Below are positions 1 to 5,653 of a stretch of DNA of 5,830 nt, piece by piece. The position numbers and the translations under genes are program-made. The stretch spans positions 1 to 5,830 of the forward strand of contig CATKZA010000130.1 of assembly GCA_949841235.1 (NCBI GenBank), read 5' to 3'. The notes under the pieces were generated by a model. The model was not told the origin of the DNA, did no database searches, and worked only from the letters and a program-made list of their open reading frames with translations. Every line of letters begins with the position of its first letter. Within the stretch, counting starts at the first letter, position 1. The DNA is from an uncultured Clostridiaceae bacterium. GTDB lineage: Bacteria; Bacillota; Clostridia; Lachnospirales; Lachnospiraceae.

Positions 1-676
1 CCGCTATCAGCTGGGACAGGGTAATGGACAGCAGACCGTTTGCCAAGGTCTCCCCAAAGGTATAGAGGATATCATAGGACTCCACATCCATGTCCCCCTC
101 TACCTCCCGGACATCCACCCCCTCCTTCATCGCCAGAATGCTCTTCTTGACCTCTTCCGCCCTCCTCTTCTTCAGGATCATCTCCACATCTGTTTTATCC
201 GCAGTGGATAGGCTGTCCGTGTCCAGCCGCATCTTGCAGGTGCCAAAGATCATCTCGAAGATATTCTGCTCCACATTCACATTGGAAACCTGCTTGACCG
301 ACAAAGTATTGCTCTTCCTGGTCAGCGTCTTCTGCCTGTAGGTTATGGTGCCATCCTTCACCGTCAGCGTGGTGCGGTACCAGCGGTTCAAATACCACCC
401 CAATAGCACCAGCAGCAGGGCAAGAACCCCCAGAAACCACAGCAGATGCATCCGCATATTCTCATCTAATTTCTCTCTCTTTAGAAAAGATATCACCAAA
501 TCAAGCAATTCCTCATTTCCAATGACGGCGAAGACAAAGACAAGAATCACCGTCCATGCCTTTTCCACAATATAGGTGATGTGATTCCTGAGAAATATGT
601 CCCCTTCCTCCAATCCGTTCCCCGCCCCGGTCCCATGATTCAGGGCTGTCAATTCCTCTTCCTTATTCTGCTTCAT
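1..676 (-). CDS. YdbT-like membrane protein with bacterial PH (bPH2) domain, C-terminus missing
   Basis: I translated this frame by hand: it is open from an ATG at 676 to the window edge, giving 225 complete codons. The protein starts MKQNKEEELT. It has a hydrophobic segment at about residues 40-53 and a second, leucine-rich one at about 78-96. A bPH2-type domain follows at about 98-180, with the family pattern of a basic post-membrane stretch (NRWYRTTLTV), then KQVSNVNVEQNIFEMIFGTC and LDTDS. A new hydrophobic stretch begins at about 212. YdbT proteins are usually near 490 aa with repeated bPH2 domains, so roughly half is absent because the window ends. The start overlaps the preceding YdbS-like gene by 14 nt, and GGAGGA at 688-693 lies 11 nt upstream, so translation is probably coupled. 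In Bacillus the ydbS-ydbT pair belongs to the sigma-W envelope-stress regulon and has been linked to bacteriocin resistance; that role here is inference. Confidence 0.85.
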   Translation of the reverse strand, partial: MKQNKEEELTALNHGTGAGNGLEEGDIFLRNHITYIVEKAWTVILVFVFAVIGNEELLDLVISFLKREKLDENMRMHLLWFLGVLALLLVLLGWYLNRWYRTTLTVKDGTITYRQKTLTRKSNTLSVKQVSNVNVEQNIFEMIFGTCKMRLDTDSLSTADKTDVEMILKKRRAEEVKKSILAMKEGVDVREVEGDMDVESYDILYTFGETLANGLLSITLSQLIA

Positions 677-1157
677 TTCCCTTCCGCTCCTCCCGTTCCG
701 CCACCGCATACCGGTTGATCCTCGTCTTCAGCCGCTCCACGATCCGTTCTGCCATCTCTGTCTCCAGGAAGCGAATCACCACATCTCCCCCCGCCGTGGT
801 GACAATCACCTTGGATAGCCCAAATATCCGATCCACCGGGCCGCTCTCCATAGCGATTTTATGCAGACGTTCGATGGGAACGATATTCCTCTCCACAAAG
901 AGAAATCCCTCCTTCACGTCAATCTCCTCTTCCGTGAAGCGATAGCGGTACCGCTCGTACCGCACAAAAGGTGCCGCCAGGCTCACGATCCAGATGACCG
1001 CCACCACCGCCCAGATCAGATGAATGCTCACCGGCAGGTCTTCCTCCCTGAAAAACCACCAGATTCCCCCTAAGATTGCCGTGCAGACAAGGGACAGCAA
1101 TATCTCGTTCACCATCATGCAGCCTCTAGCCTTCCCGCTAATTTTCTGAAATTCCAT
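663..1157 (-). CDS. YdbS-like small membrane protein with bPH2 domain
   Basis: The 164-residue product has two membrane segments, about residues 16-36 (rich in L, V, I, W) and 44-64, followed by a single bPH2 domain at about 67-145. The domain shows the family signature: an aromatic/basic RYERYRYRFTEEEIDVKEG start, then PIERLHKI, a DRIFGLSKVIVTTAG turn and an acidic/basic helix (ETEMAERIVERLKTR). Its length matches YdbS-type proteins (about 160 aa). An AGGA at 1165-1168, 7 nt before the ATG, supports the first Met. Met14 and Met15, just before the first membrane segment, are possible alternatives with weaker upstream signals. The stop codon lies inside the start of the YdbT-like gene (14-nt overlap), a strong sign that the two products work as a pair in the cytoplasmic membrane. 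The leucine-rich-repeat gene ends only 50 nt upstream with no terminator visible. The molecular function of this family is not settled. Confidence 0.88.
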   Translation of the reverse strand: MEFQKISGKARGCMMVNEILLSLVCTAILGGIWWFFREEDLPVSIHLIWAVVAVIWIVSLAAPFVRYERYRYRFTEEEIDVKEGFLFVERNIVPIERLHKIAMESGPVDRIFGLSKVIVTTAGGDVVIRFLETEMAERIVERLKTRINRYAVAEREERKGNEAE

Positions 1158-1207
1158 GTTCCCATCCTTTCCAAAATCACTGATACGTTCCTCTCTTCAC
1201 ACCTTTA

Positions 1208-2602
1208 TTATTTTACCTTGAAGGTCTTGCTCTTCGTCTTATATCCCGATTTGGAGACCGTGACCTTGATTTTATTCTTTTTCTTTAATATTTTCTTCAG
1301 CTTCACAGTGAATTTCCCGCTGGAATTGGCTGTCGCCTTATATGTCTTGCCGGACACCTTTACAGTCACCTTCCCCTTTTTCACCGTCTTGCCAATGATT
1401 TTCTTCGTATTCCGCTTGTATTTCGTCAGTTTCAGCGTGGATATCGTCTTTTTCTGGGAAGTGTATCCCCCTGTGGGATCTCCCGCCTTCCAGTAATAGA
1501 ATTTCGCCTTGGTATCCCGCTTATTCAAATAGGCAACCAAATCCTTGCATCCAATATGCAGAGCCAGGCCACTGCCACAATTCTTAAAAGGATTTCCCAC
1601 GCTTTCCTTTAAGTCGGTGGAGGACTTGGCTATCTGGTAAATATTGGAAGTATTGTGAAATGCCAGATAGAACGACCCACGCAGCACCTTGCAGTTTTTG
1701 AAGGTATCCAGCAGGCAGTCCCCGGCAAACATGCCCTGGAACCCCCTTGTTTGAATCGTCTGAAGAGACACGCAGTCCTCAAAGGCTCCCGCCACGCTAT
1801 AGAAAAAATACCCGCAATTCTTCACCGTGGTAAGCCGGCTGCATCCCCGAAACATATTGGCGCCATTGTAGATGCCTTGCTGGACATTGCTGGCCGGCAC
1901 ATTTTTCAATTCAAAAGTTTTCAGGCTCTCACAGCCATCGCACAACCCTTCCAACCAAAGATATGCGGCATTGTTCAGACTAACTCCGTCAAAAACCACG
2001 TCCGTCAGATAGGGGCAATGCGCAAGACAGTAAGAGTAATCAAAGGCCCCCGTTTTCTTGCCATCCCGCACCATAAGTTTTGCAGTGGTAATGGAAGTTC
2101 CCTGAAATGCCCGGGTAAAATTCGTGATTGTGGCGGGCAATTTCGCGAAATCCACTTGGGTGATGCCAGTGCAGTTTATAAATGCCCGGGATATATTCTC
2201 CACCCCCTCCGGCAGTTCCGGCACCGCCTCCAGCCCTGTGCTGTCAAAGGCCGACTCCATATCCTCAATGCGGGGGGAAAGCTTCACTTCCTTCAAATTA
2301 GGGCAAGCCACGAACATCTTCGTGATATCCACCATCTTGCAGTCCTCCGCAAATTCCACACGGCGAATTTCCTCCCTGCCGCCAAAAAAGACTTGATCAT
2401 CCTCCCGCAGGCGGTCACCCTCCCCGCTAATGGTCAGCGTGCCATCCCGCAACACATACTCCATCTTCTCATAATTCTCGCACTCCATGCTCCCCTGCTC
2501 CGGCAGCCGATCCTCCTGGGCCGACACAGGCCTGCTGGCGGTGATGCCCCACAGCAGCATCAGAATGCCGACAACAATCCACTTCTTTCTATCCGTACTC
2601 AT
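1208..2602 (-). CDS. Secreted leucine-rich-repeat protein (BspA-like) with basic Ig-like C-terminal domain
   Basis: The product is 464 aa. Residues 1-28 form a signal peptide: charged MSTDRKK, hydrophobic core at about 9-21, and a V-S-A cleavage site before Gln29. A DGTLTISGEGD strand motif (53-63), common at the head of secreted Firmicutes repeat proteins, is followed from about 85 to 350 by irregular BspA/LRR_5-type repeats of the form (M/A/T)F-x-x-C-x-x-L-x-x-V/I, for example MFVACPNLKEV, AFINCTGITQV, MFRGCSRLTTV and AFEDCVSLQTI. Residues 384-464 resemble a bacterial Ig-like (Big_6-type) domain (GKVTVKVSGKTYKATANSSG). This tail has 29 lysines and no Asp or Glu. There is no LPXTG motif, so retention at the wall, if any, may be electrostatic. 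AGGAGG at 2611-2616, 8 nt before the ATG, fixes the start, and two TAA stops lie in tandem (1208-1210 and 1205-1207). Such proteins often act in adhesion or surface binding; the ligand is unknown. No confident promoter was found between the gene and the terminator upstream. Confidence 0.85.
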   Translation of the reverse strand: MSTDRKKWIVVGILMLLWGITASRPVSAQEDRLPEQGSMECENYEKMEYVLRDGTLTISGEGDRLREDDQVFFGGREEIRRVEFAEDCKMVDITKMFVACPNLKEVKLSPRIEDMESAFDSTGLEAVPELPEGVENISRAFINCTGITQVDFAKLPATITNFTRAFQGTSITTAKLMVRDGKKTGAFDYSYCLAHCPYLTDVVFDGVSLNNAAYLWLEGLCDGCESLKTFELKNVPASNVQQGIYNGANMFRGCSRLTTVKNCGYFFYSVAGAFEDCVSLQTIQTRGFQGMFAGDCLLDTFKNCKVLRGSFYLAFHNTSNIYQIAKSSTDLKESVGNPFKNCGSGLALHIGCKDLVAYLNKRDTKAKFYYWKAGDPTGGYTSQKKTISTLKLTKYKRNTKKIIGKTVKKGKVTVKVSGKTYKATANSSGKFTVKLKKILKKKNKIKVTVSKSGYKTKSKTFKVK

Positions 2603-2610
2603 TCTGCGAG

Positions 2611-2616
2611 CCTCCT
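2611..2616 (-). promoter_or_regulatory. Strong ribosome binding site of the LRR protein gene
   Basis: On the minus strand this reads AGGAGG, a full Shine-Dalgarno match, 8 nt before the ATG at 2602. It decides the start of the secreted protein and matches the signal peptide beginning at that Met. Confidence 0.85.
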
Positions 2617-2688
2617 ATTTCTTGTACAATAATCCTTACGGTTCCCCTGCATACCCATGCAAGCATTGCGTGTTCTCTTCACAAATGG

Positions 2689-2718
2689 AAAAGGGCAAAA
2701 TTAAACTTTTGCCCTTTT
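2689..2718 (-). terminator. Intrinsic terminator of the transaldolase-transketolase operon
   Basis: A perfect 12-bp inverted repeat, AAAAGGGCAAAA and TTTTGCCCTTTT, flanks a 6-nt loop (2701-2706). It lies 35 nt after the stop codon of the C-terminal transketolase gene. Read on the minus strand, the 3' arm ends in a T-run that continues into TTCCATTTG, so the A-tract and U-tract are part of the stem. The symmetry would allow termination in both directions, but no gene converges from the left. The GC core is only 4 bp, so efficiency may be moderate. Confidence 0.8.
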
Positions 2719-2753
2719 ATTCCACATTGCATCTCTGATATCTAAATTCCGGC

Positions 2754-3695
2754 TCACGCCATAAATTCCTTTACCTTGGCATAGATGCCTTCCGCATCCA
2801 AACCGTACTTCTTAATCAGCTCCACTGCAGGGCCGGACTCGCCAAAGGTATCGTTCACGCCGATTTTTAACACCCGGGTAGGCGCTTTTTCCGCCAGGCA
2901 ATCGCACACTGCGCTTCCCAGACCGCCGATGACAGAATGCTCCTCCACAGTCACCACCTTGCCGGTCTCCTTTGCAGCCGCCACGATCAAATCCTCATCC
3001 AAAGGCTTAATCGTATGAATGTTAATGACCTTCGCATCAATTCCGTCAGCCGCCAGTTTCTCTGCCGCCGCCAAAGTCTCGCCCACTTCCAGGCCGGTAG
3101 CCACCAGAGTGACATCCTTCCCCTCTCTCAGGGTAACGCCCTTTCCAATCTCGAACTTGTAATCCGGCTTGTCATTAATCACCGGCACTGCCAGTCTGCC
3201 AAAGCGGATATATACCGGGCCCTGATGATCCAGAGCCGCCTTCACTGCCGCCTTCGCCTCCACGTCATCGGAAGGATTCATCACCACCATGCCTGGAATC
3301 GTCCGCATCAATGCCAAATCCTCGCAGCACTGGTGAGTGGCTCCATCCTCTCCCACGGAAATGCCCGCATGGGTAGCGCCAATCTTCACGTTCAGCTTGG
3401 GATATCCCACGGAATTGCGCACCTGCTCGAAGGCGCGTCCTGCCGCAAACATTGCGAAAGAACTCACAAAAGGAATCTTTCCCGCTGTGGCAAGCCCTGC
3501 CGCAATGCCCACCATGTTGCTCTCAGCAATGCCGCAGTCTATATGTCTGTCCGGATAGGCCTTCTTAAATATGCCTGTCTTGGTCGCCGCCGCCAGATCC
3601 GCATCCAGCACAACCAAATCCGGATAATCCCCGGCCAGTTCTGCTAAAGCGTTGCCGTAACTCTCTCTCGTAGCAATTTTCTTTACATCTGCCAT
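2754..3695 (-). CDS. tkt: Transketolase, C-terminal subunit (pyrimidine-binding and C-terminal domains)
   Basis: This is the second half of a split transketolase, which moves two-carbon ketol units between sugar phosphates using thiamine diphosphate (ThDP). The 313-aa product carries the pyrimidine-binding domain at about 1-165. Glu58 in CGIAESNMVG matches the glutamate that activates the cofactor (E. coli TktA Glu411). His109 (ATHAG), Asp117 and His121 (GEDGATHQ) match active-site His461, Asp469 and His473. The C-terminal domain spans about 185-313 and includes VEEHSVIGGLGSAV and the typical ending DTFGESGPAVELIKKYGL. The frame is open 22 codons further upstream, but that extension is unlike the family; Met23, giving MADVKKIATRESYG, has GGAGAG at 3701-3706 and is the right start. 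It must pair with the N-terminal subunit encoded 93 nt upstream to form an active enzyme in the cytoplasm. A hairpin terminator follows. Confidence 0.95.
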   Translation of the reverse strand: MADVKKIATRESYGNALAELAGDYPDLVVLDADLAAATKTGIFKKAYPDRHIDCGIAESNMVGIAAGLATAGKIPFVSSFAMFAAGRAFEQVRNSVGYPKLNVKIGATHAGISVGEDGATHQCCEDLALMRTIPGMVVMNPSDDVEAKAAVKAALDHQGPVYIRFGRLAVPVINDKPDYKFEIGKGVTLREGKDVTLVATGLEVGETLAAAEKLAADGIDAKVINIHTIKPLDEDLIVAAAKETGKVVTVEEHSVIGGLGSAVCDCLAEKAPTRVLKIGVNDTFGESGPAVELIKKYGLDAEGIYAKVKEFMA

Positions 3696-3700
3696 ATCAA

Positions 3701-3706
3701 CTCTCC
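3701..3706 (-). promoter_or_regulatory. Ribosome binding site choosing the start of the C-terminal transketolase subunit
   Basis: GGAGAG on the minus strand, 5 nt before the ATG at 3695. It supports starting at MADVKKI and rejecting an in-frame ATG at 3761 that would add 22 residues with no family resemblance. Confidence 0.75.
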
Positions 3707-3771
3707 ATTCTCGCTGTACCTGCGCTTTCCACGAGCAGACCGCCGTCCTCCACGCAGCCACACTATTTGCA

Positions 3772-3789
3772 AAACGAGCCCGCTCGTCT
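3772..3789 (-). terminator. Short hairpin with U-run directly after the N-terminal transketolase stop codon (possible attenuator)
   Basis: Immediately after the TAA at 3789-3791 the minus strand reads GACGAG-CGGG-CTCGTTTTG. The core ACGAG/CTCGT pairs perfectly around a CGGG loop, can be extended by G-U and A-U pairs, and runs into four T residues. This is the form of a weak intrinsic terminator or a 3'-end-stabilising hairpin. It sits between two genes whose products are needed in equal amounts, so full termination is unlikely. No promoter was recognised in the following 75 nt. Confidence 0.45.
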
Positions 3790-4616
3790 TATAAACTTTC
3801 TCCAATCTTCTCCAAATCCGCCATCGCCTGGGCATACTGCTCATCGTTGGGCGCCGATCCATGCCAGCTTGCCTGGTTCTCCATGAAGGATACGCCCTTC
3901 CCCTTGACGCTCTTTGCCACGATAGCGGTAGGCTGCCCCTTGGTCTCCTTGGCCTTTTTAAAAGCCCCCTCTATCTGATCAAAATCGTGGGCATCAATCT
4001 CAATCACATTGAAATTAAACGCCTTGAACTTGTCTGCAATAGGATAGGGAGAACATACATCTTCGATATTTCCGTCAATCTGCAAGCCATTGTTATCCAC
4101 GATAAATACCAGGTTATCCAGTTTTCTCGCCCCAGCAAACATGGCTGCCTCCCAGACCTGTCCTTCCTGAATCTCGCCGTCCCCAAAGAGACAGTACACC
4201 CGGTAATCCTTATTGTCCAATTTTCCAGCCAGAGCCATGCCCACTGCCGCAGATCCGCCCTGTCCCAGAGAGCCGCTGGACATATCCACGCCGGGGATAT
4301 GCTTCATGTCAGGATGCCCCTGCAGATAAGAACCCACATGACGCAGGGTAGTCAAGTCCTCCACCGGGAAGAATCCCCTGTGGGCCAATGTAGAATAATA
4401 CCCCGGAGCAATATGCCCTTTGGAAAGCACGAAACGATCCCGATCCTCCTTCTTCGGGTCTTTGGGGTCAATATTCATCTCCTCGAAAAAGAGATATGTC
4501 AAAATGTCTGCCGCAGACAGAGAGCCGCCGGGATGGCCGGACTTGGCGCTGTGCACAGCCGTCACAATCCCCTTGCGCACCTCATTCGCAGTTTTCTTCA
4601 ACGCTAAAGTATCCAT
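3789..4616 (-). CDS. tkt: Transketolase, N-terminal subunit (ThDP diphosphate-binding domain)
   Basis: The 275-aa product is the first half of a split transketolase, the size usual for this subunit in Clostridia and Archaea. Active-site residues known from E. coli TktA are all present: His28 in SGHPGGSLSA, His68 in SKGHIAPGYY, His101 in LQGHPD, SSGSLGQG at 113-120, the ThDP/metal motif from GDG (145-147) through Glu151 to Asn175-Asn176, and His252 in SWHGSAPN. Metal is expected to bind through Asp146 and Asn176. The start ATG has AGGA at 4624-4627, 7 nt upstream, and the family N-terminus (ALKKTANEVRKGI) follows at once. With the downstream subunit it converts xylulose-5-P plus ribose-5-P, or plus erythrose-4-P, into glycolytic and C7 sugar phosphates. 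It lies between the transaldolase gene and the second subunit gene, and follows a long repeat-filled leader that may affect its expression. Confidence 0.95.
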   Translation of the reverse strand: MDTLALKKTANEVRKGIVTAVHSAKSGHPGGSLSAADILTYLFFEEMNIDPKDPKKEDRDRFVLSKGHIAPGYYSTLAHRGFFPVEDLTTLRHVGSYLQGHPDMKHIPGVDMSSGSLGQGGSAAVGMALAGKLDNKDYRVYCLFGDGEIQEGQVWEAAMFAGARKLDNLVFIVDNNGLQIDGNIEDVCSPYPIADKFKAFNFNVIEIDAHDFDQIEGAFKKAKETKGQPTAIVAKSVKGKGVSFMENQASWHGSAPNDEQYAQAMADLEKIGESL

Positions 4617-4636
4617 GTTCTTTTCCTTTCTACACT

Positions 4637-4717
4637 AATCTGCCGCTTTCCACGGCACAAACAATCCATGAGCGAAGAACGCTGCTTTTGCGTTCACTTC
4701 ATTCCTTGCACACTTCC
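4637..4717 (-). repeat. Structured tandem repeat, copy a (nearest the transketolase gene, shortened)
   Basis: This copy keeps two of the three stems of the element. Stem P3 is TGCCG (4641-4645) with CGGCA (4653-4657). The linker CACAAACAATCC (4656-4667) is identical to that of copy b. Stem P2 is GAACGC (4677-4682) with GCGTTC (4690-4695) around a loop that reads AAAAGCA on the minus strand. The end is marked by CACACTTCC (4709-4717), shared with copy b. The GTGTG arm of stem P1 is missing. The copy ends about 20 nt before the N-terminal transketolase start, so P3 could influence ribosome access. Confidence 0.7.
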
Positions 4718-4847
4718 AATCATGCCACCTTTGGTGACACAAACAATCCGTGCGAAGAATGCCCGCTTTTGGCATTCTTCCTGTGTGTAACTTAGATGTT
4801 CTTAGCCTGCGTCTTTCGCTGGCTTAGATCTTTCTTTACACACTTCC
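4718..4847 (-). repeat. Structured tandem repeat, copy b (longest, with branched P1)
   Basis: Stem P3 pairs 4723-4729 with 4733-4739; its single mismatch in DNA becomes a U-G wobble only if the RNA is read from the minus strand. The linker CACAAACAATCC (4738-4749) equals that of copy a. Stem P2 is a perfect 10-bp GAAGAATGCC (4754-4763) with GGCATTCTTC (4771-4780), whose minus-strand loop AAAAGCG nearly matches that of copy a. Stem P1 is GTGTGTAA (4783-4790) with TTACACAC (4836-4843), enclosing an inner hairpin (AGCC-t-GCG at 4804-4811 with CGC-t-GGCT at 4817-4824) and an AGAT/ATCT pairing. CACACTTCC closes the copy. Confidence 0.75.
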
Positions 4848-4952
4848 GAACATGCCGGCTCCACCGGCACAAACATAGGGAAGAATGCTGCTTTGCAGCA
4901 AGCCCGTTTTACGGGCGTTTCTTCCTGTGTGAATGGTCTTTTCATTCACACT
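4848..4952 (-). repeat. Structured tandem repeat, copy c (three-way junction form, abuts the transaldolase stop)
   Basis: Stem P3 is TGCCGG (4853-4858) with CCGGCA (4864-4869). The P2 position is elaborated: GAAGAA (4880-4885) pairs with TTCTTC (4919-4924) and encloses two perfect 6-bp hairpins, TGCTGC/GCAGCA (4886-4900) and GCCCGT/ACGGGC (4902-4916), both with AAA triloops on the minus strand. Stem P1 is a perfect 9-bp GTGTGAATG (4927-4935) with CATTCACAC (4943-4951). On the minus strand P1 follows the transaldolase stop by one base, so it may also protect the 3' end of that message. No T-tract follows P1, so it does not look like a terminator. Confidence 0.75.
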
Positions 4953-5612
4953 TTACTCGCCAAAGACAGCGATATAATCCTTCTGGAATTTCTCGATACC
5001 CTGCTCTGTCAGCGGATGCTTGGTCATCTGCTCAATGACATTGTAGGGAACGGTTGCGATATCAGCCCCTGCCAATGCGCAATCTGTCACATGAATCGGA
5101 TTGCGGATGCTGGCCGCAATAATCTCCGTGCTGATGTCAGGATAATTTGCAAAAATTGCAGCAATGGACTCTATCAAATCAATCCCCGGCATGGAGATAT
5201 CGTCCAGCCTCCCCAGGAACGGAGACACGTATGCGGCACCTGCTTTTGCAGCCAGAAGTGCCTGGTTTGCGCTGAAAATCAAAGTCACATTACACTTGAT
5301 CCCCTCGCCGGAAAGAACCTTTGTAGCCTTCAGGCCCTCAACCGTCATAGGAATCTTTACTACCATATTCGGATGCAGCTTGGCAATCTCCCGACCCTCT
5401 GCAATCATGCCTTCCGCATCTACCGTAGTAGCCTTCACCTCGCCACTGATAGGACCATCCACGATGGATGCGATCTCCTGGAGGATTTCCTCCTGGCTCT
5501 TTCCTCCCTCTTTCGCAATCAGGGATGGATTGGTGGTAACGCCGCAAATCACACCCATATCATTTGCCTTCCGAATATCCTCGATCTTTCCTGTGTCAAC
5601 GAATAACTTCAT
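4953..5612 (-). CDS. tal: Transaldolase, short TalC/FSA-like type
   Basis: The 219-aa product is a class I aldolase barrel of the TalC/FSA family, full length. It transfers dihydroxyacetone units between sedoheptulose-7-P and glyceraldehyde-3-P. Visible catalytic residues: Asp6 in MKLFVDTG, Asn28 in GVTTNPSLI, Glu58 in SGEVKATT, the Schiff-base Lys86 in VVKIPMT, Thr110 in CNVTLIFS and Phe132 in [10 protein letters not shown]. Many databases name such proteins fructose-6-phosphate aldolase (fsa), but E. coli FsaA has Gln59 and Tyr131 at the last two distinguishing sites, whereas transaldolase B has Glu96 and Phe178. This protein has the transaldolase pair, so transaldolase is the better call. 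AGGAGG at 5622-5627 lies 9 nt before the ATG. It is the first gene of an operon with both transketolase subunits, and has a strong promoter about 130 nt upstream. Confidence 0.94.
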   Translation of the reverse strand: MKLFVDTGKIEDIRKANDMGVICGVTTNPSLIAKEGGKSQEEILQEIASIVDGPISGEVKATTVDAEGMIAEGREIAKLHPNMVVKIPMTVEGLKATKVLSGEGIKCNVTLIFSANQALLAAKAGAAYVSPFLGRLDDISMPGIDLIESIAAIFANYPDISTEIIAASIRNPIHVTDCALAGADIATVPYNVIEQMTKHPLTEQGIEKFQKDYIAVFGE

Positions 5613-5621
5613 AAATGTAAT

Positions 5622-5627
5622 CCTCCT
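5622..5627 (-). promoter_or_regulatory. Ribosome binding site of the transaldolase gene
   Basis: AGGAGG on the minus strand (inside AAGGAGGA), 9 nt before the ATG at 5612. It is a near-perfect Shine-Dalgarno sequence and fits a highly expressed central-metabolism gene. Confidence 0.85.
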
Positions 5628-5653
5628 TCAATATGTTTTTTATATATTTTGCA

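Noticed and set aside
195..440. An 81-codon minus-strand frame beginning MVSGG
   Set aside because: It overlaps in another frame the longer YdbT-like frame that runs from 676 to the window edge and has membrane segments and a bPH2 domain.
1655..2632. A 325-codon open frame on the plus strand opposite the LRR gene
   Set aside because: Its product is rich in His, Gln, Pro and Arg without a recognisable domain, and it lies antisense to a gene with signal peptide, repeats and strong RBS. It is a reading-frame shadow.
2937..3647. A 236-codon plus-strand frame opposite the C-terminal transketolase subunit
   Set aside because: Antisense to a clearly conserved enzyme gene, with a His/Ser/Arg-rich product lacking domains.
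3696..3761. A 22-residue N-terminal extension of the C-terminal transketolase subunit
   Set aside because: The extension (MAAWRTAVCSW...) is not family-like, while Met23 has its own RBS and starts at the normal family N-terminus.
3861..4607. A 248-codon plus-strand frame opposite the N-terminal transketolase subunit
   Set aside because: Lies fully within the conserved enzyme gene on the other strand; no RBS or family features.
4681..4700. Catabolite-repression (cre) site suggested by GTGAACGCAAAAGCA on the minus strand
   Set aside because: Spacing does not fit the cre consensus, and the bases are explained by the P2 stem and loop of repeat copy a.
4635..4775. A 46-codon minus-strand open frame inside the repeat region, starting MPKAGILRT after an AGGA
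   Set aside because: The AGGA is too close to the ATG, the start lies inside the P2 stem, and the frame is simply the repeat read through. No coding signal remains.
4637..4952. CRISPR array
   Set aside because: The three copies differ in length (about 80-130 nt) and sequence, with no short identical repeats or regular spacers and no cas genes nearby.
4893..5606. A 237-codon plus-strand frame opposite the transaldolase
   Set aside because: Antisense shadow; the minus-strand protein has all transaldolase active-site residues.
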